A DNA stretch of 64,000 nt from Trichuris trichiura (Eukaryota > Nematoda > Enoplea > Trichinellida > Trichuridae): contig JBAJFE010000042.1 in NCBI GenBank assembly GCA_037903355.1, forward strand, positions 2,988,001 to 3,052,000, given 5' to 3'. The notes beneath the pieces were generated by a model. That model was not told the origin of the DNA and ran no database searches. It saw nothing but the letters and a program-made list of their open reading frames with translations. The first letter of the stretch is position 1. Every line of letters begins with the position of its first letter. The translations under genes and the position numbers were made by a program. Shown one piece after another: positions 55,375 to 64,000 of this stretch.

Positions 55375-56289
55375 CTTAAAAACAAACAAATGCGAAGAAT
55401 TGCGCTTTATGTAAGGGGTTGACATAATTTACGTTTACGAATTTACCAAAAAACAAGCTCTATCAACTAAATCAGTATTTCTCGAACGCTTCGTCTATTG
55501 CCTCCTTTTTGAACATGAATTTATGCGGCGAAGTCCCCCTAAACGTACTGGTGGACAGCCCCCCTCTGGCAGAAGTTTAAACGTAAAGCAGAAATTTAAA
55601 TCGACAAGAGATTAGTTGCCAAAACTGGTATAATACTGTAAACTATCGAAGTCTGAGGAGCATCATATCATTACTCCGCCGTAAGATACTATTTTAATCG
55701 GAATCATGAAGACGTTAAAGACGAGATCGGCGGTACCTCAACAAGCTCCAAGCTTTTTCTCCAGCAATGAAATGGGTCAAATGTAACTAAAATGTCTGAT
55801 TAACTGCGAACGGACTTAAGCCCAATAAATCGACCTGAGGATTAAAATTCACTTTCATATTTCCGTTACTAATTCAAAGTACTGATCCACAGGAAAGTTA
55901 GAAAACTTACACTTTTAGAACCTTTCTCCTTCCCATGATCAGGACGACGCTGGTCCGTGGAAGATCTCGCAAGCAAGCTGGTAAATTTACAACCACTATT
56001 TCTCGAACGCTGCAATTACATACAGAAGAAATTATACAGAAATCATCAGCAAACCTTTCTTTGTTCTTGCTGCATTTGAATCGTTTCACAAATTTAACAG
56101 ACAGTTTTTCGCACCGTCGCGTCTAAACCAAAGAAAACTTTAAAATTTTTTTCGTTAGATTTGACAAGTCCTAAACGGTCCCATTATTCAATCGCAGATT
56201 TTTCGTCACCTAATAAATTGTCAAACACCGGATACTTCTTAACGGGTCTATAGGTTTTCATGGTGGAGTTTCTTAACTACGCCTTTCTT
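55375..56289. other. Upstream of the last found CWF19L2 exon; no secure exon
   Basis: A 3' splice site (tttgtttttaag) abuts 55374. A minus-strand ATG at about 55936 with GTAAGT soon after could be a short first exon, but no conserved peptide supports it. Confidence 0.3.
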
Positions 56290-56870
56290 TTCTGTCCGTT
56301 GCTGGTTTCTGAAACAACCGAAGCAAATGCTCTATCAACGGATGGATGAGCAGTTATTAAAGAAAATTCAGAACACACTTAACGCTTTCGGGACCAACCT
56401 TGTCCCGTCGTCAACGATGACAGTAATGCACTCAGTTAGGCATCACCATCATCGCTTATGATAGGACAAGGTTGGTCCCGAAAGCTCCGAAGGTGTTAAG
56501 TTTGTTCTGAATTTTATTGGGTTGCTTCTTTTTTATACGGATTTTGAGTCCCGTTGAAAAACTTTTATTACTAAATTCTCCGTAGCTTTCGGGTCCAAAC
56601 GCGACCCGTCATCAGCGGTCTTAAATTGACGTATGAATAAAGTGCACGAGTGACGTACACAGCGTAGTAGCTGTTTAAAGGCAAATGCTTTAAAGTGGGT
56701 CTTGTAGTTTTTTTTCTTTGTCTGTCAGCAATTCGAGCGGCGTATCCATTTAGTTGTTCTGAATTTTCTTTAATAACTGCTCATCTATCCGTTGGTAGAG
56801 CATTTGCTTTGGTTATTTCAGAAACCAGCAACGGGCAAAACAGAAAACCGTAAGGAAGAAACTTCATCAT
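56290..56870. mobile_element. Nested Penelope terminal repeats
   Basis: Outer inverted arms of one family (56300-56520 and 56755-56870, 'gctctatcaacggatggatgagc' and its complement) enclose a minus-strand 3' end of another family (56525-56745, same as 10030-10250 inverted). Confidence 0.75.
56585..56615 (-). ncRNA. Hammerhead-ribozyme-like core
   Basis: Minus strand CTGATGA, GGGTC...GACCC, GAAAGC, as at 10155-10185. A neighbouring copy at 56384-56414 has lost the first C of the core. Confidence 0.55.
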
Positions 56871-58084
56871 GAAAATACCTAATAAATTATTTCAAAATCA
56901 ACTATGAAAAAAGTGCCTCTGGCCATTGTAAGAATCAAAGAAGAAACCAAACAGCCTTTTAACGAACACATGAAAAACTAAAATGCAACTAACAAACCTG
57001 AACAAATCGATGAAACAAGAGAAGCCAAGCAAACAGAACTACACGGAACGGTCGATAGACATTACAGAACTTAGCTTCGTTTTATATGCTACAAACATCT
57101 GGTGCGTACGGATATTAAAAACACCACGTTTTATGATCGAATAGCAGAAGGGGCAACCCGCTGTTCGATTACGAATGTTCAACCGATGAAACTTAAAGGA
57201 CACACTTTTCCTGTTCCAGTGATAGAGCACGTCGACGAAGTAACGTGCGCCTTGAAAAACTCTGCTGTCCAAACATTTATAACTACACGACAAGTTGTCT
57301 TTGCAGAAATAGTGACGAATAAGTAGTCATCCTGAGAAAGTGAAGTCAATCTCGCTTACTAAGTCAAACGGTAAACAAGAACGTTAGCGAAAGTTTTTGA
57401 ATGACAGTAATTTAACTTCGCATACACTCGCATAAACATAGGAAACCAAGCTTAGCCAAGGAAGGAAGTTGAAACGACGAAACCATCCAGAACAATGAAT
57501 AAACAACATTACAAAAGTGCAGAACGCAGGTACCACACAGTGCAATTATCCAAGCCCTTATTTTTTTGAATGGGGTCGCCGTTAAACGGAAACTCAATAT
57601 AGACAAAAAGTGGGCAGTACATTACGCGGAAATGAAAAAGGGGCAAAAGCGCTTATTGATTCGAACGGTTTTAGAGCGCCATCTGCGTTATTCGTTTTTC
57701 GCTTTGGTCTACTACCGAGGAAGTGCGATCAGTTTACTTTTTGCTCACCCAGAACTACCTGAAAGACTTGTGACCTCATAGTACAGTAAATGCAAAAGCC
57801 TTCGGGAAACAAAAACACTTAGTCTTCTTCCCAACATCCCAAACAGCATACGGCAATCTAAGAATAAACAAAAAAAGCAGCTAGACTGCGACTTAGTTAA
57901 GCGGAGCGGTAAAGTAAAGAAAAGCTGGTAAGGTCAGCAAGGAAAGGAAAAATGACATTCTGTTCTCCTTGCTGTGCCAATGTTTCATTCTGGCGAATGT
58001 CGCTAGTAAAGTAAGGAACGTTTAAAGGTCTTGTACGCCCTAGTCTTGTGTTAGCTAATGGAACCTATTTTTTTCTTCAACCTT
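56871..58084. other. Unassigned sequence with two possible coding stretches
   Basis: Plus-strand frames at 57085-57326 (ends QVVFAEIVTNK) and 57540-57780 (contains LRYSFFALVYYRG) look protein-like in composition but match nothing I know, and clear splice sites were not found. They may belong with the exon at 58085-58352. Confidence 0.3.
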
Positions 58085-58352
58085 TTCAGTCCTGCTTTCA
58101 TGCGCTTACCGAAGTCTGCACCCATATATCGCATGAAATTGCACGAACAGGTCAAGATTACGATTCGAGGGTGTAATTCGGATTTACACGAGAAACAGTT
58201 TTCCCGCTCTTATTACGACCTTCGTCGCGTCACGCACGACATAAGCTGCTTTGAGACAATTGGATTAACGACATCACCAATGCTTAGGGTTCGTCGTGGC
58301 CCATGTATTATGGTTATGTCTGAACCAAACAATGGCCAACATTGGCGCTTAG
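58085..58352 (+). CDS. Unidentified internal exon with good splice sites
   Basis: A strong acceptor (ttcttcaaccttttcag) precedes it and a strong donor (TTAG|GTAAGCC) ends it. The enclosed frame is open for about 89 residues and starts with the last base of a codon: PAFMRLPKSAPIYRMKLHEQ, RSYYDLRRVTHDISCFETIG, VRRGPCIMVMSEPNNGQHW. I do not recognise the family. The next exon may have been lost or displaced, since a Penelope insertion begins within 80 bases. Boundaries are uncertain by a few bases. Confidence 0.45.
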
Positions 58353-58429
58353 GTAAGCCAACAGTTTTATTGATGTTCGATCAAGGTTTTGTCCTGTTTT
58401 TGTAAGTCTGTAATTAAACAGCAAGGTGC

Positions 58430-59090
58430 CTTACCAGCGGATGGATGAGCAAACTGCAAGAGAAAACGCATGACAACAGTACCGTACATTTTGGAACTGT
58501 TCCTGTTCCATCATCAGCGTTTTAAGGCTGGTGTTTTATTCTGTAGGACGTTTAAATAGACTCTGGGAGCAACGAGTGTGATTAGCCCGGTAAGCTGCAG
58601 CATCCGAATTTATTAATTAGCGCACCCCATATTTCGCTAACCACGACACCATTGTCGCGATTGATAGTGGAATTGCTTTCGATCGAGTGCGCCTCCTTTA
58701 AGCGCCTTAGGTGAAGAAAGCTCTCTCGACAGATTATCCTCGGCCGTGGGTCGAAATAGCATTGAGACGCATGCTCCAAAATTATGAACGCTTTGATCGC
58801 TTTTTCATTGCCTTTTTTGGGTCTACTGTGGACGCTCGGGGCCGGTGTTAGGCTCCCTATTGAATCTTCGTTCGGCGTTCGTGTACGTCAATACATTTTT
58901 CATGTGTTGGCCGAATCTATGAAATAAAGTATTGCCTGTTGCTACTACGTAGGCGGCATTGCAATCACATTTTGTTTCGTAAATGACGCCTAGTCTACTG
59001 TCAAAAGGAATTTTGACCTTGCCACTTCTTACAATCGAACGAAGATTAGAACTTTTAAACTGAACATGGAAATTTAGGCAATGCACTTAA
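58430..59090 (-). pseudogene. Penelope-like GIY-YIG region and terminal repeat
   Basis: Minus strand: KVKIPFDSRLGVIYETKCDC, NAAYVVATGNTLFHRFGQHM (GIY-YIG, with the YIGET glycine and acid altered), ERRFNREPNTGPERPQ, then RRLKEAHSIESNSTINRDNG. The terminal repeat at 58430-58530 has a degenerate hammerhead-like core (CTGATGATGG...). Confidence 0.82.
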
Positions 59091-59255
59091 CCTCCCAATT
59101 TTCTCGCCTAAACATTTGTAGTACGGAAGTACAGATACCCGATGTTCTGGACTGCTGGTTGGGACAAGTGATAACGATTTAACTTACATCGTGTAATAAT
59201 GTACGTAACGAATTGAGTGAGTACCCTGTAATACGTAATGTATGTAAATTACGGC
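59091..59255. other. Junction sequence
   Basis: Nothing recognised between the Penelope and gypsy relics. Confidence 0.3.
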
Positions 59256-60450
59256 TTAACGCGTCATTTTGATGTATTGAGAAGTACCCTTTTCTCTATT
59301 GTGACACCCAAGTTCACGGTAACACATTGCTGTATGTACAGTCAAAATGATATTGCTCCTCGGGTGGTCTACATAGCTCCCCAGAGGAAAACCCTTGAAG
59401 GTAGCATCTTTCATCCGCAGGCCGTAAAAAGGAGCATAAAGCGAAGCGAAGTTGCGACGGAAACTGCTGTAGTAACTAAATTTGCCTAAGAAGGCTTGAA
59501 GTTCTCTTAGATTTTGCGGTCGAAGAAGAGCTTTGATTGCTCTAACATCTGAATTGGATACGCGACTAAAGTATTCGTCTTCTTGCTGGAAGAATTTGCA
59601 TTTTTCTACTCTACATTGCAAACCATTTTCTCTCAGAAGAAGCAAAAGAGTATCCAAATTGCATAGGTGCTCCATTACGTTCGCTTCCGTCCCAATGATA
59701 TTATCTAAGTATGCTACACAGCTGGGAATGCTGGACATCAGGTACTCCATAAACCATTGTAAGATAGAAGGAGTAATGGCCACTTCGTAGGGGAGATGTT
59801 AGTACTGATACAAGCTATGCAGTGTATTGATTACCATGAATGTTTTAGATTCCTCATCCAACTCACTTTGTAAATCGACGTCTGACAAATTAATTTTAGG
59901 AGATGCATATCCTTTCCCAACTTGTGGAAGACTTCTTCAATTTGAAAAATGGGATGTTATTCAATTTCCAAGTGAGAGTTCATTGAGAGCTTAAAGTCTT
60001 CGCATATACAGATTGATCTAGGCGATTTCAGGACAATTACCACTGGCGCTGCCTAAGATCTTGAGTTCACTGATTTCCAGAATCTATTTCCTGCGAACCG
60101 ATCAACTTTTTGTTTAAACGAACCCCTGCAAGAAAATGGAGGTGGGGCTTTAAAAAAACTTGGTCAGCCAACGCTGTAACCAAACACTGTTAAAGTTGCT
60201 GACCAAGAGCTTCTTTGCCAAATAGCTTCTGCTTATACTCTAAACTTTCAGCCCTGATTCATGAGAAGGGAAAAGCTCTTCTTTGAACTCTGTCTGTTAC
60301 ACAATTGGCCTCAAAATGCTGCTCCAGCCGCCTGAGATAAGATGTCCATTGTCCTTTTGTCCTATCGAAAGCCGGAAACGAAGGGACACTGCTTTCTTCA
60401 GCTTCAGCTAACGATGAGATCAACAAACTTAAGGTTTCCAACATTTTCTA
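59256..60450 (-). pseudogene. Ty3/gypsy gag-pol relic
   Basis: 59256-59783 reads the end of RT: VAYLDNIIGTEANVMEHLCN (YLDN where YLDD is expected), ENGLQCRVEKCKFFQQED, RELQAFLGKFSYYSSFRRNF, then PFYGLRMKD. 60259-60444 reads gag: FPAFDRTKGQWTSYLRRLEQ then HFEANCVTDRVQRRAF. The part between is frame-broken, and most of protease and RT is missing. Opposite strand to the gypsy fragment at 5820-6490. Confidence 0.82.
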
Positions 60451-60890
60451 GTGCTGCTGGTATGCTGTTGAGACTAGAAGTCGACTGGTTTCATGTTCAC
60501 TCGCCACGTCGAAACAGACCCTCCTCGCTAGTTGTTCTGTTCAGTTTTATTACCACAGGAGAAAGAGATATCTGCAGACAGGCTGGCTCCCTTCTGAGCC
60601 GCGCCATGCATTATATCCATCGACTGCTGCAAACGTCGCAATAGATGAGCTCCCAGCACCTGCGGAGGCATCAAGAAAACACCTGTGGCATCAGGGCAAA
60701 CTTTAGACACCGACGCTGGGAACCGAAGGGAGGAAAGGAGAAAGATGGTTGTTCGGCATGCTGCTCGTTTTGATAGCCCACGTAGTCCTTGCATGTAAAT
60801 AATGACTCGCACGAATGCTCGAATAAACGTTTCTATCGAACATCCAGAGCTGCGCCCCTAGAAGCGCTCTTCCGCGGCGATTCCCCAACA
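60451..60890 (-). repeat. Probable gypsy 5' LTR and leader
   Basis: On the element strand the LTR could begin TGTTGGGGAATCGCC at 60890, with AATAAACG-like sequence inside. It lies just 5' of gag. The 3' LTR is absent, so the edges are unconfirmed. Confidence 0.4.
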
Positions 60891-60919
60891 GTGACATGAA
60901 ACACTTGCAATTTCTCGCT

Positions 60920-61080
60920 GACCGTGGAACTAGAGCGTTTCGAAAGCTGCAACAAGTTAATTGTGTGCTTTGCTTTGCTTAGTAAATTGCTGATCCATTC
61001 GCTGATAGAGAAATAACTTAGTGTACTTACAGGTACTTACCACAACGCAAAGAAGGGGAAAAGCAATGAAAGCTTGCCTA
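60920..61080 (+). mobile_element. Degenerate Penelope terminal repeat
   Basis: 'gtggaactagagcgtttcgaaagc' followed by 'tgatccattcgctgatagag' and 'aaggggaaaagcaatgaaag' corresponds to the terminal repeat at 40422-40600. The ribozyme-like core is damaged (CTGACCG). Confidence 0.6.
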
Positions 61081-62567
61081 TGGAAATCTGTCAATTGCTG
61101 TCTGGGCAAACTACCTTTATTCCAGTGGTACGCTATACTCTAGTATTACACGACAGTCGATGATGTGAACTCTACTGTGGCCCAAGCAACAAGGAATTGC
61201 TATTTGAATATCGCCAGTTCATTGGATTATTTTCTCGGTTTCCTGCATAGATTGCTGTTATACATATTGTTCGAATCACCTGTCTTTTTCAAAACAAGAA
61301 TGCAATCTCTCCTTGGAAGGGTTAGCTTAACTTGTGGAATCACTAGCGTTGTGCACCTGTTTCTTTAGCCTTGCTGACAGCTGACTAGAGTTGCTTTTCT
61401 TAATAGGCAACAGTTTCGAAGGAAAGGGACAGTACTCTTTTTAAAAGAAAAGTTTGAGATAATAGAAGCGCTGAACTGGGCAGAATTAGGCCATTTTTTA
61501 GAGCAAAAAACACTTGGAATATCCGCAGTTCAAAAAAATTGACAAAGAAAGAAAGTCTTCGTTATGGCAATATTTTGTAGTTAGAACTACTGCTTGCAAC
61601 ATTTGCTTCTGATAATCGAGGTTCCACTTTACGTACCAGAATGTCACATCTGTGCTTGTCATCTCCCCGCCACTGGGCGTTATCACATGCCCACCTCATT
61701 CGTCATCGAAAACAACGAACAGCAGTATACAATTTTACTTCCAACGTAATGAACAACACTGCGCAACCTTATTCGCAACCGTTTATACAGCGAGGTCGCG
61801 CTGTTGCCCTGTATGTGAATTTGTCTTCCAGGATTTTTTCAAATGGCTTCTCTCGGTGACGTAGCCTCTGTTGCTACATAAACTCGCAAAAGATGATTCT
61901 AACTCGCTCTTATGAGTATTGAACTGCGCACATCAACCGTGCCGTTTGGAGCGGCTGTCGCAACGCGGTTGCTGAGCTACAGTTTTGCAGCTGTCCCACA
62001 TTTGCTTTTCACTTCTACTAAATCTGCAATACAATCGTTCGCAATTGCAGATGTAACTGCAATGGTACGTAGTTTCTAGGAGCAGAATCGTGATCTCGCA
62101 TAGTCATTCCTCCGTTAGCGTAAGAGCAAAATAGCCGTCCTGAATTCCAACTTGTGCACTGTGAAGGATGCATTAAAATGTGAGGTTACATGTTTGCACA
62201 AGTCTTATCTTCGAACCAAGTACCAGTACGTAAAGTTGTCTTTGTCCTGGGCTGTGCCACTTCCACCTGGGCACCAGGCCAAAACGCACAGGGCAAACTT
62301 TACTTCACGCTGTTGATCCTCCATGACGTTGCTTTTCAGAAGTTCCATATGCCTTCTTAACGACACTTAAGGCATTGGCAGCTTTCACTATCGAAACTAT
62401 CAACATATTAGGCACAGTCCTTTGTCAGCAGTAACGCCAACTGTAAGAATAGAAATTCTTTTGCAGTTATGTTCTTGAAAGAGTATGCTGAGGCACTCCA
62501 GTTGATATCTGTGCGCTTAGTTAATAGAGCGTCGCACATTTTCAGTGTGACTGGTGATCGCATATTA
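61081..62567. other. Unassigned sequence, no secure gene
   Basis: Overlapping open frames near 61500-61864 on both strands resemble no known family. Nothing else seen. Confidence 0.4.
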
Positions 62568-63656
62568 CAGTTAACCTCCGCAAGTTAACTACCCAACAGA
62601 TTGGAGAAAACTGGTCAACATAGGAGGTGGTCAATATATGGAAGCTGTGGGTATAAGTGCCTCGGCTGAACAGATTAGTATCTGTACGCGTTTTATTCTG
62701 TTGCACAGCATCTGTTGGATTGGCGAGATGCATAAAAATAACATTCTAAAATCAAGCGTAAGTTTCTTAGGGGCTACAATGCTTGCTGAAAAAGGTGTCA
62801 ATTCTAGTCTGGTGCTTCTTCTTACTACGAACATAATCGGTAAGCGCGGCCTCCGCGCTAGCTACCCTGCTAAGCATCTCTGAGCATTTTTCAGCAGCAA
62901 AACACTCCAGCTGCGCTAATATGCGCCCGACGTCCTCTTCCTTCAGCTTTTGTACCATTTCCGTCTCATTGTCACTTTCCTCTTCTGTGTCGTCTTCTGC
63001 GCTACTTGCTTTTACGCTCATTCCCGCTTCAACTAGTATTGATTGGAAGATTGCTTGTGGGTCGGGTTCAGTAGGTGTCCACGTCGTCATCTATTGCAAC
63101 GAAATCTTCGAAATCTGCTCCTTCAATCTCTGCCTCGCGAGTCGGACTATCATGCTGGAGCTCGACATCATCCCCTTGGTCTCTGACAAATCCAGTTCTC
63201 CTGAAGGACTTCCTTATTGCCTCCAGCTGAGCCTTATTCCAGGAAGAGTTGATCCAAAGTACGGCGTCCAAAGCATTAATGGACACAGCAATCGAAGTTG
63301 CTCCCACAGACGAACTGGTGACTTCTGCCTTGCTGATCACCCACTGCAGAAGCTGGGTCCTGTATTTTGCTTTAAATGTCTTAATTACTCCTTGATCTAG
63401 AGGCTGGGTTTTTGAAGAAGTGTTTGGAACCAGGAACTTTGACGTGACGTTTGTGAGGTGGGTCAAGCGGGGATGGCTCAGACAGTTATCTAATTACCAA
63501 TAAAATGGGACGTTTCATTCGCTTCATCTGTCGGTCGACAATTCTTACCCAATCCTCGAAGATAGCTGCTGTCATCGAAGCGCGTTTCTTTGATCTCTAG
63601 GTGACAGGGAGGTCGTCAGGCCTCATGTTCCTAAATGCATGGGATTTCACGGATTT
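62568..63656 (-). pseudogene. Tigger/pogo transposase C-terminal part (copy C)
   Basis: The right end CAGTTAACCTCCGCAAGTTA follows a TA at 62566-62567. Minus strand upwards: acidic tail (62767-63090), then LDQGVIKTFKAKYRTQLLQW and THLTNVTSKFLVPNTSSKTQ (63068-63466), then KSVKSHAFRNMRPDDLPVT (63597-63656). The frame then stops at a copia LTR at 63657. Collinear with copies A and B. Several stops and frameshifts. Confidence 0.88.
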
Positions 63657-63835
63657 TGTTAGACTTTTATTTAGCAGAGTAATATAGATAGCGACATAAG
63701 CGTGCGGAGAGTAATGGCGAAGTGAAAGGGGAGTGTAGCTAAGCTGACAAGCAAGGGAAGCAACAACTGAGAGGGGCAAAGGCACAGTAGGCAGCTACGT
63801 GATTAGCAGGCTATGTCTAAGATATAAGCCCAACA
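63657..63835 (-). repeat. 3' LTR of a second copia element
   Basis: 179 bp. On the element strand it begins TGTTGGGCTTATATC and ends AAAAGTCTAACA (5-bp inverted tips TGTTG/TAACA approximately). Immediately 5' is the purine tract CGAGGGGGAGTT (63836-63847). It interrupts Tigger copy C. The other target-site copy lies outside the window. Confidence 0.85.
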
Positions 63836-63859
63836 AACTCCCCCTCGAAGTGGTATCAG

Positions 63860-64000
63860 TCACTGCTTTGATATCACTTCGCTCGTCCCAAGGAGCGTGT
63901 CTCGGAGTGCCTTATGACGGCTTCGATCCATTGGTTTCGTGAAGATGTCAGCCAAGTTCCTTTCACTCGGGAGATAGGCCAGGTGAATCGTGCCATCTTC
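63860..64000 (-). CDS. pol: Copia RNase H C-terminus (partial, runs off the window)
   Basis: 46 codons open to the window end: HLAYLPSERNLADIFTKPMD and RSRHKALRDTLLGTSEV, ending in TGA at 63860-63862. This is the standard copia pol C-terminus (the ADIFTKP motif). It is undamaged in the visible part and differs from the element at 10847-15461, so it is a separate copia family. Confidence 0.88.
   Translation of the reverse strand, partial: EDGTIHLAYLPSERNLADIFTKPMDRSRHKALRDTLLGTSEVISKQ

Noticed and set aside
55907..56089. Minus-strand open frame as the first CWF19L2 exon
   Set aside because: A GTAAGT lies at its end, but no conserved peptide and no phase-consistent link to the exon at 55374 could be found.
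60528..60812. 94-residue minus-strand frame as a host gene
   Set aside because: It lies between the gypsy gag start and the probable LTR and has no recognisable domain; more likely leader sequence.

Overview
This is animal nuclear DNA, a gene-poor stretch dominated by layered transposable elements. Spliceosomal introns, a tail-anchored UBE2J1-type E2 gene, Kunitz and PAN-domain secreted proteins, 5S rRNA-like sequence and metazoan transposon families (Tigger/pogo, hAT, Merlin, Penelope-like, copia, gypsy) exclude a bacterial source. The species cannot be fixed. Three things lean towards a nematode, perhaps a Dorylaimia-type worm: seven of the eight short introns are 46-56 nt, two Kunitz modules lack Cys2 and Cys4 in the style common in nematode multi-Kunitz proteins, and the 5S-like copies read closer to nematode 5S than to insect 5S. 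A chelicerate or other invertebrate is not excluded.

Host genes: (1) a UBE2J1-like ubiquitin-conjugating enzyme, 8322-9188 (+), in one coding exon; (2) a secreted three-module Kunitz protein, 32675-33441 (+), two exons; (3) the C-terminal half of the splicing/debranching factor CWF19L2, 46829-55374 (-), nine exons; (4) a secreted PAN/apple-domain protein, 48934-49435 (+), two exons, lying antisense inside the 6.7-kb intron of CWF19L2; (5) an unidentified exon with good splice sites near 58085-58352 (+).

Layout: 1-8 kb holds hAT and MITE fragments, a gypsy pol piece and a Tigger tail. 8-9.4 kb is the E2 gene. 10.8-15.5 kb is a complete but mutated Ty1/copia element (LTRs, 5-bp target duplication, internal-tRNA-type primer site). 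15.5-25 kb has Penelope terminal pieces, a second Tigger, hAT copies, a 1.2-kb palindromic Penelope insertion and a Merlin element split by a hAT. 25.4-40.6 kb is a single Penelope-like element broken by a MITE, a hAT and a 10.3-kb segment bounded by Tigger ends. That segment contains a nearly intact Tigger transposase, the Kunitz gene, a hAT transposase relic and two 5S-like copies. 42-46.3 kb is a MITE with clear TIRs plus Penelope relics. 46.8-55.4 kb is CWF19L2 with its nested PAN gene and two hATs inserted in series. 56-64 kb is Penelope, gypsy and Tigger debris, ending in the 3' LTR of a second copia element that landed in a Tigger.

A recurring motif is a hammerhead-ribozyme-like core (CUGANGA, helix II, GAAA) in the terminal repeats of the Penelope-like elements, on both strands, with compensatory changes in helix II. 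Repeat-family names rest on recognition by eye. Edges of old copies are approximate unless a target duplication is stated.
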